From NCBI GenBank assembly GCA_024138015.1, contig JAMXBB010000010.1, positions 76,939,541 through 77,003,540 of the forward strand: a stretch of DNA of 64,000 bases, read 5' to 3'. The notes beneath the pieces are model-generated. The model saw only the letters and a program-made list of their open reading frames with translations, had not been told where the DNA came from and ran no database searches. The position numbers were made by a program, and so were the translations under genes. Below, in pieces: positions 35,487-47,403 of this stretch (its first letter is position 1; every line of letters begins with the position of its first letter). The stretch is from Lumnitzera littorea. Lineage: Eukaryota; Streptophyta; Magnoliopsida; Myrtales; Combretaceae.

Positions 35487-35862
35487 ATTGATGATGAGAG
35501 AAAGTGCCCTTTGGGCTCGCTATGGGGAATTGATGAAGAGAAGCGCTCTGTAGGCTTGTTTGAGGATTTAATGAAGAAAAGTACCTTATGGGCTCACTTG
35601 AGAGAAATTAGTAGAAGAAAGCACCCAACATGTTCGCTAAAAGGACTTGATGAAGGGAAGCGCCCTATAAGCTAGCTTGAGAGGATTTAATGAAGAGAAA
35701 GTGCCCTATAGGCTTGCTTGAGGAGTCGATGAAGAGAAGCACCCTATAGGCTCACTTAAGAGAAATTGGTAAAAGAAAGTGCCCAACAAGCTCACTAAAA
35801 GAAATTGATGATGAAAGGAAGCACGCCTTAGGCTCGTTAAGAGGAAATTAAAAAGAGACTGA
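35487..35862. repeat. Second tandem array, nine units of about 40 bp
   Basis: Variants of GATGAAGAGAAGCGCCCTA followed by TAGGCTCGCTTGAGGAGATT repeat head to tail. The anchor GGCTC/GGCTT falls at about 35513, 35553, 35591, 35631 (diverged), 35670, 35711, 35749, 35789 and 35831, spacings 38-42 bp. The array directly adjoins the 86-bp array but has a different unit. A weaker continuation (GCCCTATGGGCTGTC) extends to about 35935. Confidence 0.88.
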
Positions 35863-35939
35863 GTCAAGATAGCGCCTTCAAGGGCTAGCTAAGCACCAAA
35901 AGATAGTACAAAAGGTAAATGCCCTATGGGCTGTCTAAA

Positions 35940-36603
35940 AATAACTGCTAAGGGAAAGATTTGTAAAATATTGGTCATATTATCTTAATGCAAATGCAAT
36001 GTTCAAAAACCAATGTGCTAGCATCATATGGAAGTACTTACTTAGTGTTACTAATATTACCCAAACTATCAAACCTTTTCTTGAAAAGTCCCATAAAAAC
36101 CAACTAACTTATTCTTTGATCCTCTGTTGTCACCCTAACTGATCTTGATATTAAGCCTCTAAGACTTCACCAGCTCTTTTAGAGAAATCATGAAAATTAA
36201 CCTAATATAGAATGCCACACACTATTTTTGAATCGAAAACCTTTATTTTTAACTAATAAAAATCTGCCGTGAGGTGATTGCTTATCTAGATTTTGCATTT
36301 CCTTGAAAAATAGCCAATAAAAACTCCTCGTCGAGGAGGGTCAATCTGTAATAAAGTATTTTAAAGAATTTTGTCAATTACCAATACTCTATATCTCACT
36401 TTTCAACTTCTCTCGTGTTTTCAATATATGGATTTGATTAAATGGAGTAAAGGAGTTGCACCTTTTAATGGAAAGGGTAATGATTCCAACATAAAAAATT
36501 GCCAAAGATACGAACTTTGCTTGTAGAGAATAAAAATTAGATCATAATAACACTCAAAACGACAAGCATTTTCGTGTTCTGAGTAAAAATTTCCATTGAC
36601 TTC
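35940..36603. other. 3' untranslated region of the Tat element next to integrase
   Basis: Between the tandem arrays and the integrase stop, no coding motif and no further repeat were found. A stretch near 36290-36340 contains CTCCTCGTCGAGGAGG, a perfect 16-bp palindrome. Confidence 0.5.
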
Positions 36604-39600
36604 TCATGGGTAGTACAACTTTATAATATCAACATTTACAAGGTCTCTTAATTATGGACCATCTATTTGAGACAAATTTAAAGCCTCTCCTGGTAATACT
36701 CGCTTTACAACATAACGGCCTTCGTAATTAGGAGCAAATTTTCCTCTTAAGTCTTATGCATTAGGGAGAGCCTTTCTTAACACCATATCACTCTCTTTGA
36801 AGTTCTAGTGTCGTACCCTTTTGTTGAAAGCCTGAGCTATTCTTTGTTGATAACACTGATTATAATGTAGGGCTGTCAATCTTCTCTTATCAATTAGATT
36901 CTACTGCTCGATATGTTTCTTTATCCAATCAGCTTCATCCAATTGGGTTTCTGATAGTAGTTTGACAGACAAGATTTTAACCTCTATTGGTAATACTACT
37001 TTAGCACTGTATACCAAAGAGTAGGGTGTTACCCTAATTGATGTCTTAACAGAAGTTCAATAGGCCATAAGTGCAAATGGCAACACTTCATGCCAGCCCT
37101 TATATGTAACAGCCATTTTTTCAATAATTCTTTTGAGGTTTTTATTGGCTACTTCAACAGCTTTATTCATTTGGGGTCAATAAGGTATAAAGTTTCTATG
37201 AATGATCATAAACTACTGGCACAACTCTAACATAAGTTTATTATTGAGATTAGTACCATTGTTGATGATGATTGTTTTTGGAGCCTAGTATCGAGCCAAT
37301 ATATCTTTCTTAACAAACTTGACTACTATCCCTTTAGTAATGCTTAAGTATGATGAGTCTTTAGCCTATTTACTAAGACAATCAGTGGTGACTAATATAA
37401 AGCGATGCCCATTGGATGCTTTTGGATTAATTAGGCCAATGATGTCTATGCCCCACATTAAAAAAGGCTACAGCGCCAAGAGTTTATGTAAGTCTTAAGG
37501 TAAGGCATTTACCTTATTTGCATAAACTTGGCATAAGTAACAATGCTTAACATATTTGATCCAATCGCTTTCCATTATTAACCAGTAATACCTTGGCCTC
37601 ATAATTTTCTTAGCTAGCATGTAACCATTCATGTGAGGGCCACATACTCTTTCATATACTTCTTTTATCAAAATCTTAGCCTCCTTATCATCCACACACC
37701 TTAAAAGTATACCATCGAAAGATCGTCAGTACAAAGTAGACTTGCTTATTAAGAATTAGGTAGCTAATCTCTTCATTGTCCTTCTGTCTTTTGTTTCATC
37801 CTCTTTAGGGTATATGCCTTATTGTAGGAACATTTTAATATCATGTTACAATGGCTCTCTACCATACATACCTTCAATTGCCAGACAGAAGGTAGGCTTA
37901 TCTTCAATTTCAATAGTAAGGGGCTAAATCTTAACTCCACTGGATATCTAGACCATAGATACCAAAGTGGCTAAGGCATCAACAAATTGATTTTAAGTCT
38001 TTAGTACGTGATTGAAGGTGATTTCTTCGAATTTCTTTACTAGTTCAGTCAAGTGCTAGTGATAAGGTACCAGTTTAGGATCTTTCATCTTGTATTCTCC
38101 TCAAGCTTAGCTGATAATGATTGAGAAATCCTCATACACTTCTAATTCTTAAATATCTTTATCTAAGGCCTTTTTGAGTCTCATAATGCATGTTTTGTAT
38201 TCAACAATATTATTGGTATATGGGAACACAAGTCTCACAGCTATAGGGTACTGTATACCTTTATAGGATATCAATATTGCTCTAATTCCACATCTGGACA
38301 CATTAGCTGCCCTATCGAAGAACATCTTCCATTTCGATGGTTCATCATCTTCTCCTTCAACTATTAAGATATCTTCATCGGGGAAATTGACTTATACCTC
38401 TTGAAGGGTATTATCAGAGGGATTCTCTACTAACTAATCTGCTAGAGCTTAGCCCTTAATTAAATTTCAATTCAAGTATGTAATATCAAACTGTGATAGT
38501 AACATTTATCACTTTGAGATTCTGCCAATTAAGGTTGGTTTGTCTACTAAGTACTTTAGGGAATTATGCTAAGTTAGCAATTCAACCAAGTAGTAAAGTA
38601 TGTATTGTATGAGCCAACGCATTACTCAGACCAAAGCACAATAGGTTCTTTCAATTTTTGAATATTTATGTTCCCCTTTAGTGAATTTCTTATTTAAGTA
38701 ATACACAATCTGTTCTTTTCCTTCCTCGTCCTTCTGGCCAAGCATACACTTCATGGATTTTGGTAACATTATCAAGTATAGAAATAAGGGCTTCCCAAGC
38801 TTAGGAGCTACCAAAATTGGAGGCTTCATGAGATACTCCTTAATCATTGTTAAGGCTGGCTTACATTCTTCATCTTAGTTTATCTTGGCATTCTTTTTCA
38901 ACAATTTAAACAAGGGACAATATTTATCTATGAGTTGAGATATGAACTAGACTATATAGTTTAAACGGCCCAATAAGCCTTTGATTTCTTTAAGTATACA
39001 TGGAGGGGCCAAGTCGACTATTGCTTTAACTTTATTTAGGTCCACTTCAATACCCCTTTGACTGATTATGAAACCCAACAATTTCCCTAAAATCACTCTA
39101 AAGGTACACTTCTCTAAGTGAAGCTTTAATTAAAATTTTCACAACTTGTCAAACAGTCTCCTTAGATTATTCACTTGATTTTCTACTTCCTTAGAATTTG
39201 CAATCATATCATCAACATATACCTTAACTTCTTTGTGCATCATGTCGTAAAAGATTGTAACCATGGCTCTTTGGTAAGTTGCCCCAGCATTTTTAAGTCT
39301 AAAAGGCATTACTTTATAACAAAACGTACCCCAAGTTGTGATAAATGTTATCTTAGCTTTATCATCTTCAAACATTCGAATATAATTATATTCGGAGAAT
39401 CCATCCATGAATGAGAAAAGATGGTTTTCGACTATATTATTGACCAAGATGTCAATATGAGGCAAGGGGAAATTATCTTTTGGAGTTGCTTGGTTAAGGT
39501 CTCGAAAATCCATACACATTCCGACTTTTCTGTTTTTCTTCATTACTAGTACAATGTTAGCTACCTACTCAAGATAATCAAATATTTCGATGAAATCGAC

Positions 39601-39828
39601 CTCTAATAACTTTTTGACTTCTTCCTTAATTTTCAACAAGATATCTGGTCGGAATCTCTTTAGCTTCTGCTTCTTGGGTTTAATATCTTCTATTGCGAGT
39701 AAGCGGTGGACTACAATTGATGGACCTAATTCGAGCATATCTTCATAAGACCATATAAATACATCCTGGTATTTAGATAGTAGTGCAGTCATTTCTACCT
39801 TCTGTTTTAAATTCCCTCTAATTTTCAA
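36604..39828 (-). pseudogene. Tat-like pol: RT, RNase H, second RNase H, integrase in one unshifted frame
   Basis: One minus-strand frame runs from 39828 to the stop at 36604 (1,075 codons) with internal stops but no net frameshift. Domain order: RT N-terminus (SKYQDVFIWSYEDM; 39565-39828), RT palm (MCMDFRDLNQATPKDNFPLP, FMDGFSEYN, catalytic VYVDDM intact; 39139-39543), connection and gypsy RNase H (QIVYYLNKKFT; to about 38480), a second, archaeal-type RNase H (MFFDRAANVSRCG, NNIVEYKTC, DALATLVS; about 38345-37975), integrase zinc finger (GYMLAKKIMRPRYYW; 37500-37700) and integrase core (MWGIDIIG with first Asp, INNGTNLNN with second Asp changed to Asn, AVEVANKN with Glu). The C-terminus FAPNYEGRYVVKRVLPGEAL ends VNVDIIKLYYP. 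Many stops fall at Gln, Arg or Trp positions of the family. Confidence 0.92.
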
Positions 39829-39914
39829 TATTTTGGGGATGTCATTAGTTCCAACATTAATGTCTCATTCACTTGAGGGGAATTGGAATTCAATTTCCTC
39901 CTTATTCCTTATTA

Positions 39915-40718
39915 CAGCGTTTACTTGGTTTTTTGTCTCCGAATCACAATTCCTTAGGAATCCCTATTTCATGAAATTAAGTAATAGGAATTCCTTAACT
40001 TGACCAAAGAATCACGATTACTCACAAAATTTCACATTTTTTTTCAAAAATAACCTCATATCAATTTAATGATGACTACCACCACTATTGCTATTACCAC
40101 TACCGAGCACTGCTATTACCACTACCGAGCACTACTATTACCACCACCATCGTCGTCGTCGCCGCCGCTGCAACCACTACCTACCATCACCACCAATCAC
40201 CACCACCATCATCACCACCAACACCATTACCATTATACTGTTATCACCACCATCACTCTGTTGCCACCACTACCATTGTCGTCGCCGCTGCCGCCACCAC
40301 CACCACCTTTGACTACCACTGTCATCACCACCATTGCTATTGCCACTACCACCGCAACTACCCTTACCCCCCATCCAAGCTACTGCCACTACTACCGCAA
40401 CTACCCTTACCCCCCATCCAAGCTACTACCCCAACCACCGCTACCACCATCGACCACAAACACCATCACCACTCGTAACCGCCATCGACCATTACCACCT
40501 CCTCTGCCCCCACAATTGATTTCCATTACTATCACCTATTACTTTAGAATTACTTGAGAAAAAACAAGGGTATTTTATTCATTAAAGTTATATTACGTGT
40601 CTATTCTTATGTTATTTATTAATCTAACTAAATAAAGTAATAGGTATTACACCCTTATTATATTCCTTAAAAATTCTAATTATATTCCTTCTTTATTTCA
40701 TTCAGTGAAGTGAACGAG
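39915..40718. mobile_element. MITE-like insertion (PIF/Harbinger-like ends) carrying a trinucleotide tract
   Basis: Sequence unrelated to Tat pol interrupts the protease-RT linker. On the left CAGCGTTTACTTGG and on the right, read on the other strand, CTCGTTCACTTCACTG are similar inverted ends. GGAATTCC- and AATAGGTATT-type A/T-rich flanks inside are typical of Tourist/PIF-like short elements. TTA precedes the left end and TTC follows the right, possibly an aged TTA duplication. Tat coding sequence resumes on both sides (RHEMSRIFIDEPTET to the right, EIEFQFPSSE to the left). The superfamily call is tentative. Confidence 0.5.
40068..40515. repeat. CCA/CCG/ACT trinucleotide-rich tract
   Basis: About 450 bases consist of ACC, CCA, CCG and ACT triplet variants. 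Inside it a 43-bp tandem duplication (ACCGCAACTACCCTTACCCC at 40351 and again at 40394) shows recent slippage. The open frames it creates (threonine, proline and histidine runs) are by-products of the repeat and not genes. Confidence 0.92.
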
Positions 40719-41870
40719 TTCTAACTGTCTCAGTCGGCTCATCAATGAAAATTCTACTCATTTCATGTCTTTGCCAGCTTTCTTGCACATCACTATAATC
40801 ATTGATATCACTCTCGACAACTAACCTAGAAGGGTCAAAAGTGATATCAATATTTACATCACCTATCTACGCGAAGTATTCATGGCCTTTATTCGAAGCA
40901 TTAAATCTAAGCAAAAAGTATGTAAGGGGAAGAGTGTAAGTAAAGAAGAAGTGAAGAGAAAAGAAAAGAAATTGATTCTTATTTAGAGGAAATTCTTTTG
41001 TGTACAACATTATAGAATAAAGGTAATTTTTACAAAACTCTATAAAATATCTAAACCGTAATTCTTCCTTTATCCTAGAGGAAACCTATTGCTATTCATA
41101 AGGATGGAGAACCAATTATTCAAGTGTTGAAGCTTATAGGATGGGCCAATTGTTTTATTCCTACTAAAAGTGTCCTTTTTAGCAGATCCTAAAGTCTAGA
41201 CATCAGCCTGGATAAAAGTTTCTAATAACGGTGGGAAGGTTATTAGGGTATGATACAATCTATTATCTCTTTTGCCCCTCGCTTGCATATTTCACAGCTC
41301 ATCTACTGGAGTTGGGATATAACCTAGCTTATAAGTACTAACCTGGCCTTCTTTGAATTTTAGCCTCTCATCTTTCTCTTGATTAATAACCATGTACACC
41401 TCTTCAAATATTTGGAGCCCAAAGTCCTCCTGCTCCTCAATGCCAATGTAGGGTATGACTGTTTTCTTGTATATTTTGTAATCTTAGTCACCTAGACTCC
41501 TTATAACTTAGCCATTTGAGATGAACTTAACCTTTTGACGTAGGCTTGAAGGTATGGCCTTAGCTAAATGTATCCAAGGTCTTCTCAATAAAAGGTTGAA
41601 GGTCCTTGGGATGTTTAAGACCTGGAATCAGATGTTGAAAGTCTGGGGGCCAATATCAACCGATAAGTCAATCACCTTTATAATTTCCCTTTTGGATCCA
41701 TTGAAAGCCTTAACTGTTGTTGAACTTGGTTCAATTACAATCGCATTGATGCCCAATAGATCCAAGGTAGCAAGAGAGCAGAGATTTAATGATGATCTGT
41801 TATCGATAAGGACTCTTGCCATGATAATGTTGTTAACCCTCACTATTATGAAGAGAAACTTAGTATGTTA
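40719..41870 (-). pseudogene. Tat-like aspartic protease and linker remnant
   Basis: The minus-strand motif MARVLIDNRSSLNLCSLATL at about 41800-41745 is the retropepsin active site V-L-I-D-N-G-S-S-L-N; the Gly is Arg here, the Asp is kept. VKAFNGSKREI and IDLSVDIGPQTFNI follow, then FQVLNIPRTFNLLLRRPWIH, the LLGRPWIH flap-proximal motif, around 41625-41560. Further left, a linker with EEQEDFGLQIFEEVYMV and VNIDITFDPSR leads toward RT. Stops interrupt all parts. Confidence 0.85.
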
Positions 41871-43630
41871 GTTACCTTCTTCACCTAATTCTTTGGTAGA
41901 GAAAGAAATTTGATCCATGGTAAGGATAGTTGGTGATAGGCCTTATTCTTTTAGCTGGTATTTCACGAAGGACTTTGACTTCCCTTAATGTTCTGAACAA
42001 AGCTTCTCGATGCTATTCCGACGCCATCAATAAACTCATGAGAGATATTTATGCTGGAGTCTTAGCAAGCCGATCCATTATTTTATACTTAATAGACTTG
42101 ATTATTTTGGTGAAGGCAGACAATCCTTCTTCATATTCCACTAATTTATTGTTTGGCCTTTCTAGTACAATTTTCTTTTTCAAGTCCTCCTTTGGGTCGT
42201 AAATTCTACTAGAGCAAGTAATCCCTCCCATAAGTGAGCTCAAATGCCCTTGATTTACTACCTAGTAGTTGAGAGGGGAAATTTTATAATTTTCAAGGGC
42301 TAAAGGCACATGGAAAGTATATCTTTTGGTTTGTGGAATTTGTTTTTCCTATTGTTTGTAGAATCTATAAACCTAAGGCTTTCGGTTAGAACTGATCATG
42401 TTGATGGTGGGATTTGAGTTATCAAGTATCATATTGATGATGGGACCATGATTAGGCAAGGTTTTGTTGCTGATGTTTGGAATTGGAGCCTCTACGAAGT
42501 CTAGTTGGACTGTACCTTCATTAATTAAATCTTGAATTTTATTTCTTATTCTTCAGCATGAGTTTATTTAATGCACTAGATGATATGACACCTTTCATTG
42601 GGAGCGTCAGAATGGAGCAGATTATCCTTTCTTAGTTTTTCAAGTATCTGATTAAGAGGAATAGGTATTTTGGTCAACTACCTTAAGGCCATATTGACTT
42701 GGCTTTTGAATTGTTACTAAGTTAGTAGAGGATTCGTCCTAAAAGAAACCTAAGTATTGGGCCTAGTATTTGAATTGACCATGCCGATAGTAGCTTCTTT
42801 GGGCTTATTTGTGGTGGATTTAGTAGAGGGTGATCTTCTATCTGATGGTTCTTGTAATTTGTTAGAGGAAATGGCACTTTCAATTCGATACCCTATTACT
42901 ACCATCTCTACAGAGCTAGAAGAGGCCTACTTGATCAGGTAAGAGAAGTAAGGTTTCTCAAGAGTATCGATAAAAGTTGAAGTTAGTTCTTTCTTGATCA
43001 TAGGGGTGGATACCCTTGCAGCTAAGGATCTCCATCTTTAGGTGTATTCTTTAAAAGTTCATTGTGCCTCTTCTTTAGGGCAACCAAGTCCATCATGGTT
43101 GGTGTCACCTCAATATTGAACTTATATTACTTATAAAATGCCTTAACCAGCTTTTCCCATGTATTTACCTGATTCAGATCCAATTGGGCGTACCAGGTTA
43201 AAGGAGGGCCAATTAAGTTATCTTAAAAAGTTTAGACCATGAATTGGTCATATTGCACATATTTGCCCATCTTTCGTACATATAGCTTGGTGTGTAGCTT
43301 AGGGCTCCTAGTTCCATTGTACTTATCAAAGTCAAGTACATTAAATTTCTCTAGGAAGCTTCCATAGTCATAAGCAAAGAAGTCTGTTATACCAACTTGC
43401 TTGAATCCATCATATCTTTTAGGCATTTTCATTTTCTTAGTGATTTGTTGGGTCAATCGCCTTTTGAGTTCTTTTAATATGTTCTGAGTACCTTCAGGCT
43501 TTGAGTTGACTAGAAACGAGGAAGCGTTTGGTTTAAAAGTTGGGTTAACCTTCAAATAGACCCCTTTTATCTCAAAGGATTCAAAGGCCTAGTTGACTTT
43601 AAGGTAAGCTTCTTTTGCTTTGAGGGGTGG
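41871..43630 (-). pseudogene. Tat-like gag remnant
   Basis: The best part is 43232-43555 (minus): NVLDFDKYNGTRSPKLHTKL and YVRKMGKYVQYDQFMV match the F-x-K-Y-D-G-T-x-x-P-x-x-H start of the gag domain in Tat-type elements. It continues LIGPPLTWYAQLDLNQVNTW and LVKAFYK (about 43225-43130), then FKEYT...WRSLAARVSTPM and ELTSTFIDTLEKPYF (43080-42960). A C-terminal gag/protease linker extends to 42049. The upstream N-terminal part was separated from gag by the Athila insertion at 44127. Confidence 0.82.
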
Positions 43631-44121
43631 GGCTTTAACATTCTTTCCATATCAAGCTTTAGAGTTCTCTTCATTTCATGGAGCTATGGACCTAAGCAAG
43701 GCAATGCTATCAACAAGGAAGCTCAATTGATCTACACTTTTCCCCACTGTTTGTTCCAAATAGTGGAACCTCAACTTGGTAGGATCGACAATTTCGAAGT
43801 TGACACTGCTATTGTTGGTGTTGATGTTGTCGTTTCCTTGGCTGGCCATTTTGGTTTAAGAGTGGGTTCTAATGGGACTTCTCTGAAAGGTTTGAAGCTT
43901 AGGAGCTATCTCGACAACTTGGTTTAAGATCACTTCTCAACAAGTTAGCACATGAATATTTTTAAAAGAGACAGATGAAAAACAAATAAATGCATAGGAG
44001 TGTAAAGATGCATGACACACGAATGTAGAGAAATAAAATCAACGAATAACTACAAGATGGTAATTTTTATTATTTTGTAGCTTTCAAAGTTCCCTTTTAC
44101 ATTATTTGATAAAGAAAATAC

Positions 44122-44126
44122 ATAAG
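44122..44126. other. Left target-site duplication of the Athila-like element (ATAAG)
   Basis: ATAAG abuts the left LTR and is repeated exactly at 55421-55425 beyond the right LTR. Confidence 0.92.
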
Positions 44127-45555
44127 TGATTCACTCAAGCTATATATATAAAAAAATATTGGAAATACTTCAACAAGTATTCTGAGTCGAAATCAAGTAA
44201 TAAAGAATGATTAAAGTTGTCGATCCCTCAAGAACTAAGAAATTACTAACCCTGTGATAGTTCTTATCAATAGTTAGGCAATCAAGCTTAAATTATGAGT
44301 TAACTAATTTCTAATTACCCTAAAACTGTCAAAAAGAAAATTACATTAATTTATCTAAAACGAAGCAATCAATTGAGAATGTGAGAAAAATAGAATCCAT
44401 CCTAGTTATGCAAATCAAATTGCCATCATATTATATAGATTAATAGTTATACAATCATTTAAGTGAAATTATCATGACTTAAAACTTAAGGACTTAACTT
44501 TCAATTAATCGGTCAATTTTCGCATCTCTAATTAATAGTCGACTCTAAATCATAGTCATACATCTCCCAATGCTATGATCAACTAATGCTCTAAATTAAC
44601 TATCCCTAATGTCTTAGCGAATAATTAATTCAAGACATCGCATTAATCCTTAAATAATTTCCAATTAATCTAATTAACGCCGCTCCCGCATTAGCTAATT
44701 AGTTTAATAAACAATTTCTAATAAACCTTATATCAACTCCCGTATTAATAATGTTTCTAACAATTATAACCTTTAGAAAATTATAATTAAAATCATAGAA
44801 ATTACAATCATGAATTAAGGGTACATCTATTAACCCTATAACATGACTACAATTATCATCTCGGCTTTCTAGGGTTTCATTAATTTCCACAATTAATATT
44901 TAGCCAGCCATGGAAATTAAAATAAAAACACATATAACAATAGAATGTGTAAAGAAGTTCATGATTAGAAATAAGAACAAATTACAGAATTGCATAAATA
45001 GAAATAGGATAAAAATCACCAATTCTATAATTATGAGGAATTCAAACTTCAATTGCAAACTCCAAGGATGATCTCCATAGCAAGAGCAAAGTCTTTTCAA
45101 TGATCCATTGAAATATCAAAAGAAAAACTCTTCTAAAATAAAACCCAACTTCTTCTAAGACTTTCTAAGTAAAAGAAAGATAAAAAGTCCTTTCAAATAT
45201 CAATCACATGTCTATTTATAAAGAAAACAAAGGCTATCTTTCGATTGGTTATTTTCCACTAAAGGCTAGCCATGAAGGCTAGCAATGTTGAGTTTAAGGC
45301 CGCCGGTGTAAAGTTCAAAAGCAGGCGATGTAGAGTGTAAGCTAACTGCTTTCAATTTCCAAGTGCTATGTGTTGATTCAAGCTTTCTTCGTTTGCTTAA
45401 AACTCTTCCAAATCAATCGTATTTCCACTTTGAATCATCTAAGACCTAAAATATCCAAATGAAATACTTAAGTATTATTTCTTAATGATTTATATAAAAT
45501 CAATAATAATTATATAATTTACACATTAAAATATGAGTAAAATATGCCTTTATCA
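44127..45555 (-). repeat. 3' LTR of the Athila-like element
   Basis: On the minus strand it starts TGATAAAGGCATATTTTACT and ends GAGTGAATCA. It aligns throughout with 53991-55420, with roughly one difference per ten to fifteen bases by eye. Near 45250-45310 it contains AAGGCTAGC- and AAGGCCGCC-type motifs that also recur in the internal region at 48417-48541. Confidence 0.93.
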
Positions 45556-45571
45556 ATTCCCTCACACTTGA
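45556..45571 (-). other. Polypurine tract of the Athila-like element
   Basis: The minus strand reads AAGTGTGAGGGAAT directly before the LTR start TGATAAAGG, the purine-rich plus-strand primer usual at this position. Confidence 0.75.
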
Positions 45572-47403
45572 ACTTTTGCTTGTCCTCAAGCAAAATAAAT
45601 AGAACTAAAAAAATCTATCATTGAAAATATAAATTTTCCAATTGCAAATCTAAGCATCTAATATTTCACACTTTCAGACTCACTAATTTGTAATACCTAA
45701 CGCTTTATCTAAACCAAATATGTGATCAAAGTATTACAATTGAAATTAATAAGTCACTTTAGAGAAAACAAATTTTAATCTAAGCATTTAGCCTAAGATT
45801 TCTATTTCAAAAGTAGATACTCAATCCTAAAATGAAAAATACTTATTTAAACTCCACAGCTGTTAATAGGCATATTATCCCTCTAATTGTCCTAATAAAC
45901 AAGTTAACAACGTAGTGAAAGCATATGGTATCTACTCTATCTCTAAGTTTTCTTCCTTTTTATTACAAGCCTAAGTCATTTCTTAAATCACATTCAAAGT
46001 TTCCATGTTTCATTTCCATTTTTTATTTTCCTCTTTTTTTCATTTTTCTTTTATTTTTAGTTTGGATACTAAACTTTACCTTTCTGCCCTTCTCTTTATA
46101 GTGAGTGCATTGAGTCGGTACATCCCAGGCTCATCACCCAAGTGACCAGGTTTTAAAGAAACCTCTACAGACTCTTCTTTACTCTAACATTCAAGTTAGG
46201 ATACTGTTAGCTCAATTACTTGAGTTATTGGAGTAAAAGCTCTAATTTTATAACTTTTTTTTTTTTTGAATGCTTACTAAAATTTTCACTAAGTATTAAA
46301 GTGCTGTTAGAATAACTAAAAATAAAATATCCTTACTAACCTTGCATAGAAGTAAACCTATTTACTTTTCACTTAAAGACTCGACTAACTTTTAGACATC
46401 AAATTCTAAAGCTAAAAACTAGGTAAATTAGGTTACTAAAGATTTGACTAATTAATTTTAACTAAGTACAAAAATCATAATAATGGTAAGTAGGGCACTT
46501 TAGTAAGTCAATTATTCTAGCAAATCACATTTAGATGCTAATAATTTTCTTTGCATAATCTCTAGATTCCAAACAAGAAATTCAAAAATTTAGCCTAAAA
46601 ATTGCCAGATACTTAAAAATAAATGAAGTTCAAGCTGATAAGGAAGTATAATCGTTTATAAACAAGGCATCAAATGTTATGATATTCAATTGAAACTCCA
46701 TTTTCAATATTTCCTTCCCTTTACTTTAGAATAGATAGTGTTCACATTATCTCCAATTCAGTGTACAATAGGAAATAAAATAAAATGAAAATTCGCAAAA
46801 ATAGAATAACCAGTACTTCCCTGGTTTCAAGTTTTCAATAATGGGGAGAATTTTAATTACAATATCATTAAGAAGAGCATCTATTTTAGATTAGACCTAT
46901 CTCTACAAACACGAAGAAAACAAAAGAGCAAATATAAGATGAAAGTGTACTAAAAAAGTATAAAGTAGAAACAATTATCTAGAGTTACCTAATCAAAGGG
47001 GTGCTAAACAAAAATAACCTAACAACAAAGTAAAAAAATAAAAGAGATTATAGAAAAATAAAAAAAAAAAACAAAAAATAAATAAATAAATAAACTAGAA
47101 AAATATTAGAAAGGTACGCAAGGCTCTAACTATCTTGCTTTGTGCTACTGGTCTCCTCACTAGAAATCTCATAGTGTAGTTGCTCTGCAGCTACTGGCTA
47201 GAAACAAAACATAATGGACTTTAGCATATTAAATATAGTAGTCTAGAACTTCTTGTTCTTCTTGAATTTCCTCTTGGACTTCCCTAATATTGCACTCAAC
47301 TGCTCATAATTACTTACTAGAGGAGGAAGATGGGATGTAGAAGCTCTAGCACTTAGAGGATTTTTAGGAATATCCTCCTCATTAATTGGATTTGACCTAT
47401 TGT
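45572..47403. other. Non-coding 3' region of the Athila-like element
   Basis: No conserved frame was found between the env-like ORF and the 3' LTR. Athila elements normally carry a long untranslated stretch here. The sequence is A-rich on the plus strand, with a T-tract at 46257-46268 and an AAATAAATAAATA run near 47075-47095. Confidence 0.6.

Noticed and set aside
34717..35862. A CRISPR-like array
   Set aside because: The units are contiguous diverged tandem repeats without unique spacers, in a plant retrotransposon.
36604..39828. Stop-codon readthrough or recoding as an explanation of the in-register Tat pol
   Set aside because: The stops are of all three kinds and numerous, catalytic residues are also lost (integrase second Asp to Asn, retropepsin Gly to Arg), and other elements in the window show the same stop pattern. 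Mutational decay explains it more simply.
40069..40557. A 162-codon ORF and two shorter ones encoding Thr/Pro/His runs
   Set aside because: They follow directly from the CCA/CCG/ACT trinucleotide repeat; all frames are open for the same reason and no domain is present.
43727..43927. Plus-strand ORFs across the Tat and Athila elements (for example 41554-41871, 41930-42202, 53383-53643)
   Set aside because: They are antisense shadows of the recognisable minus-strand gag and protease frames.
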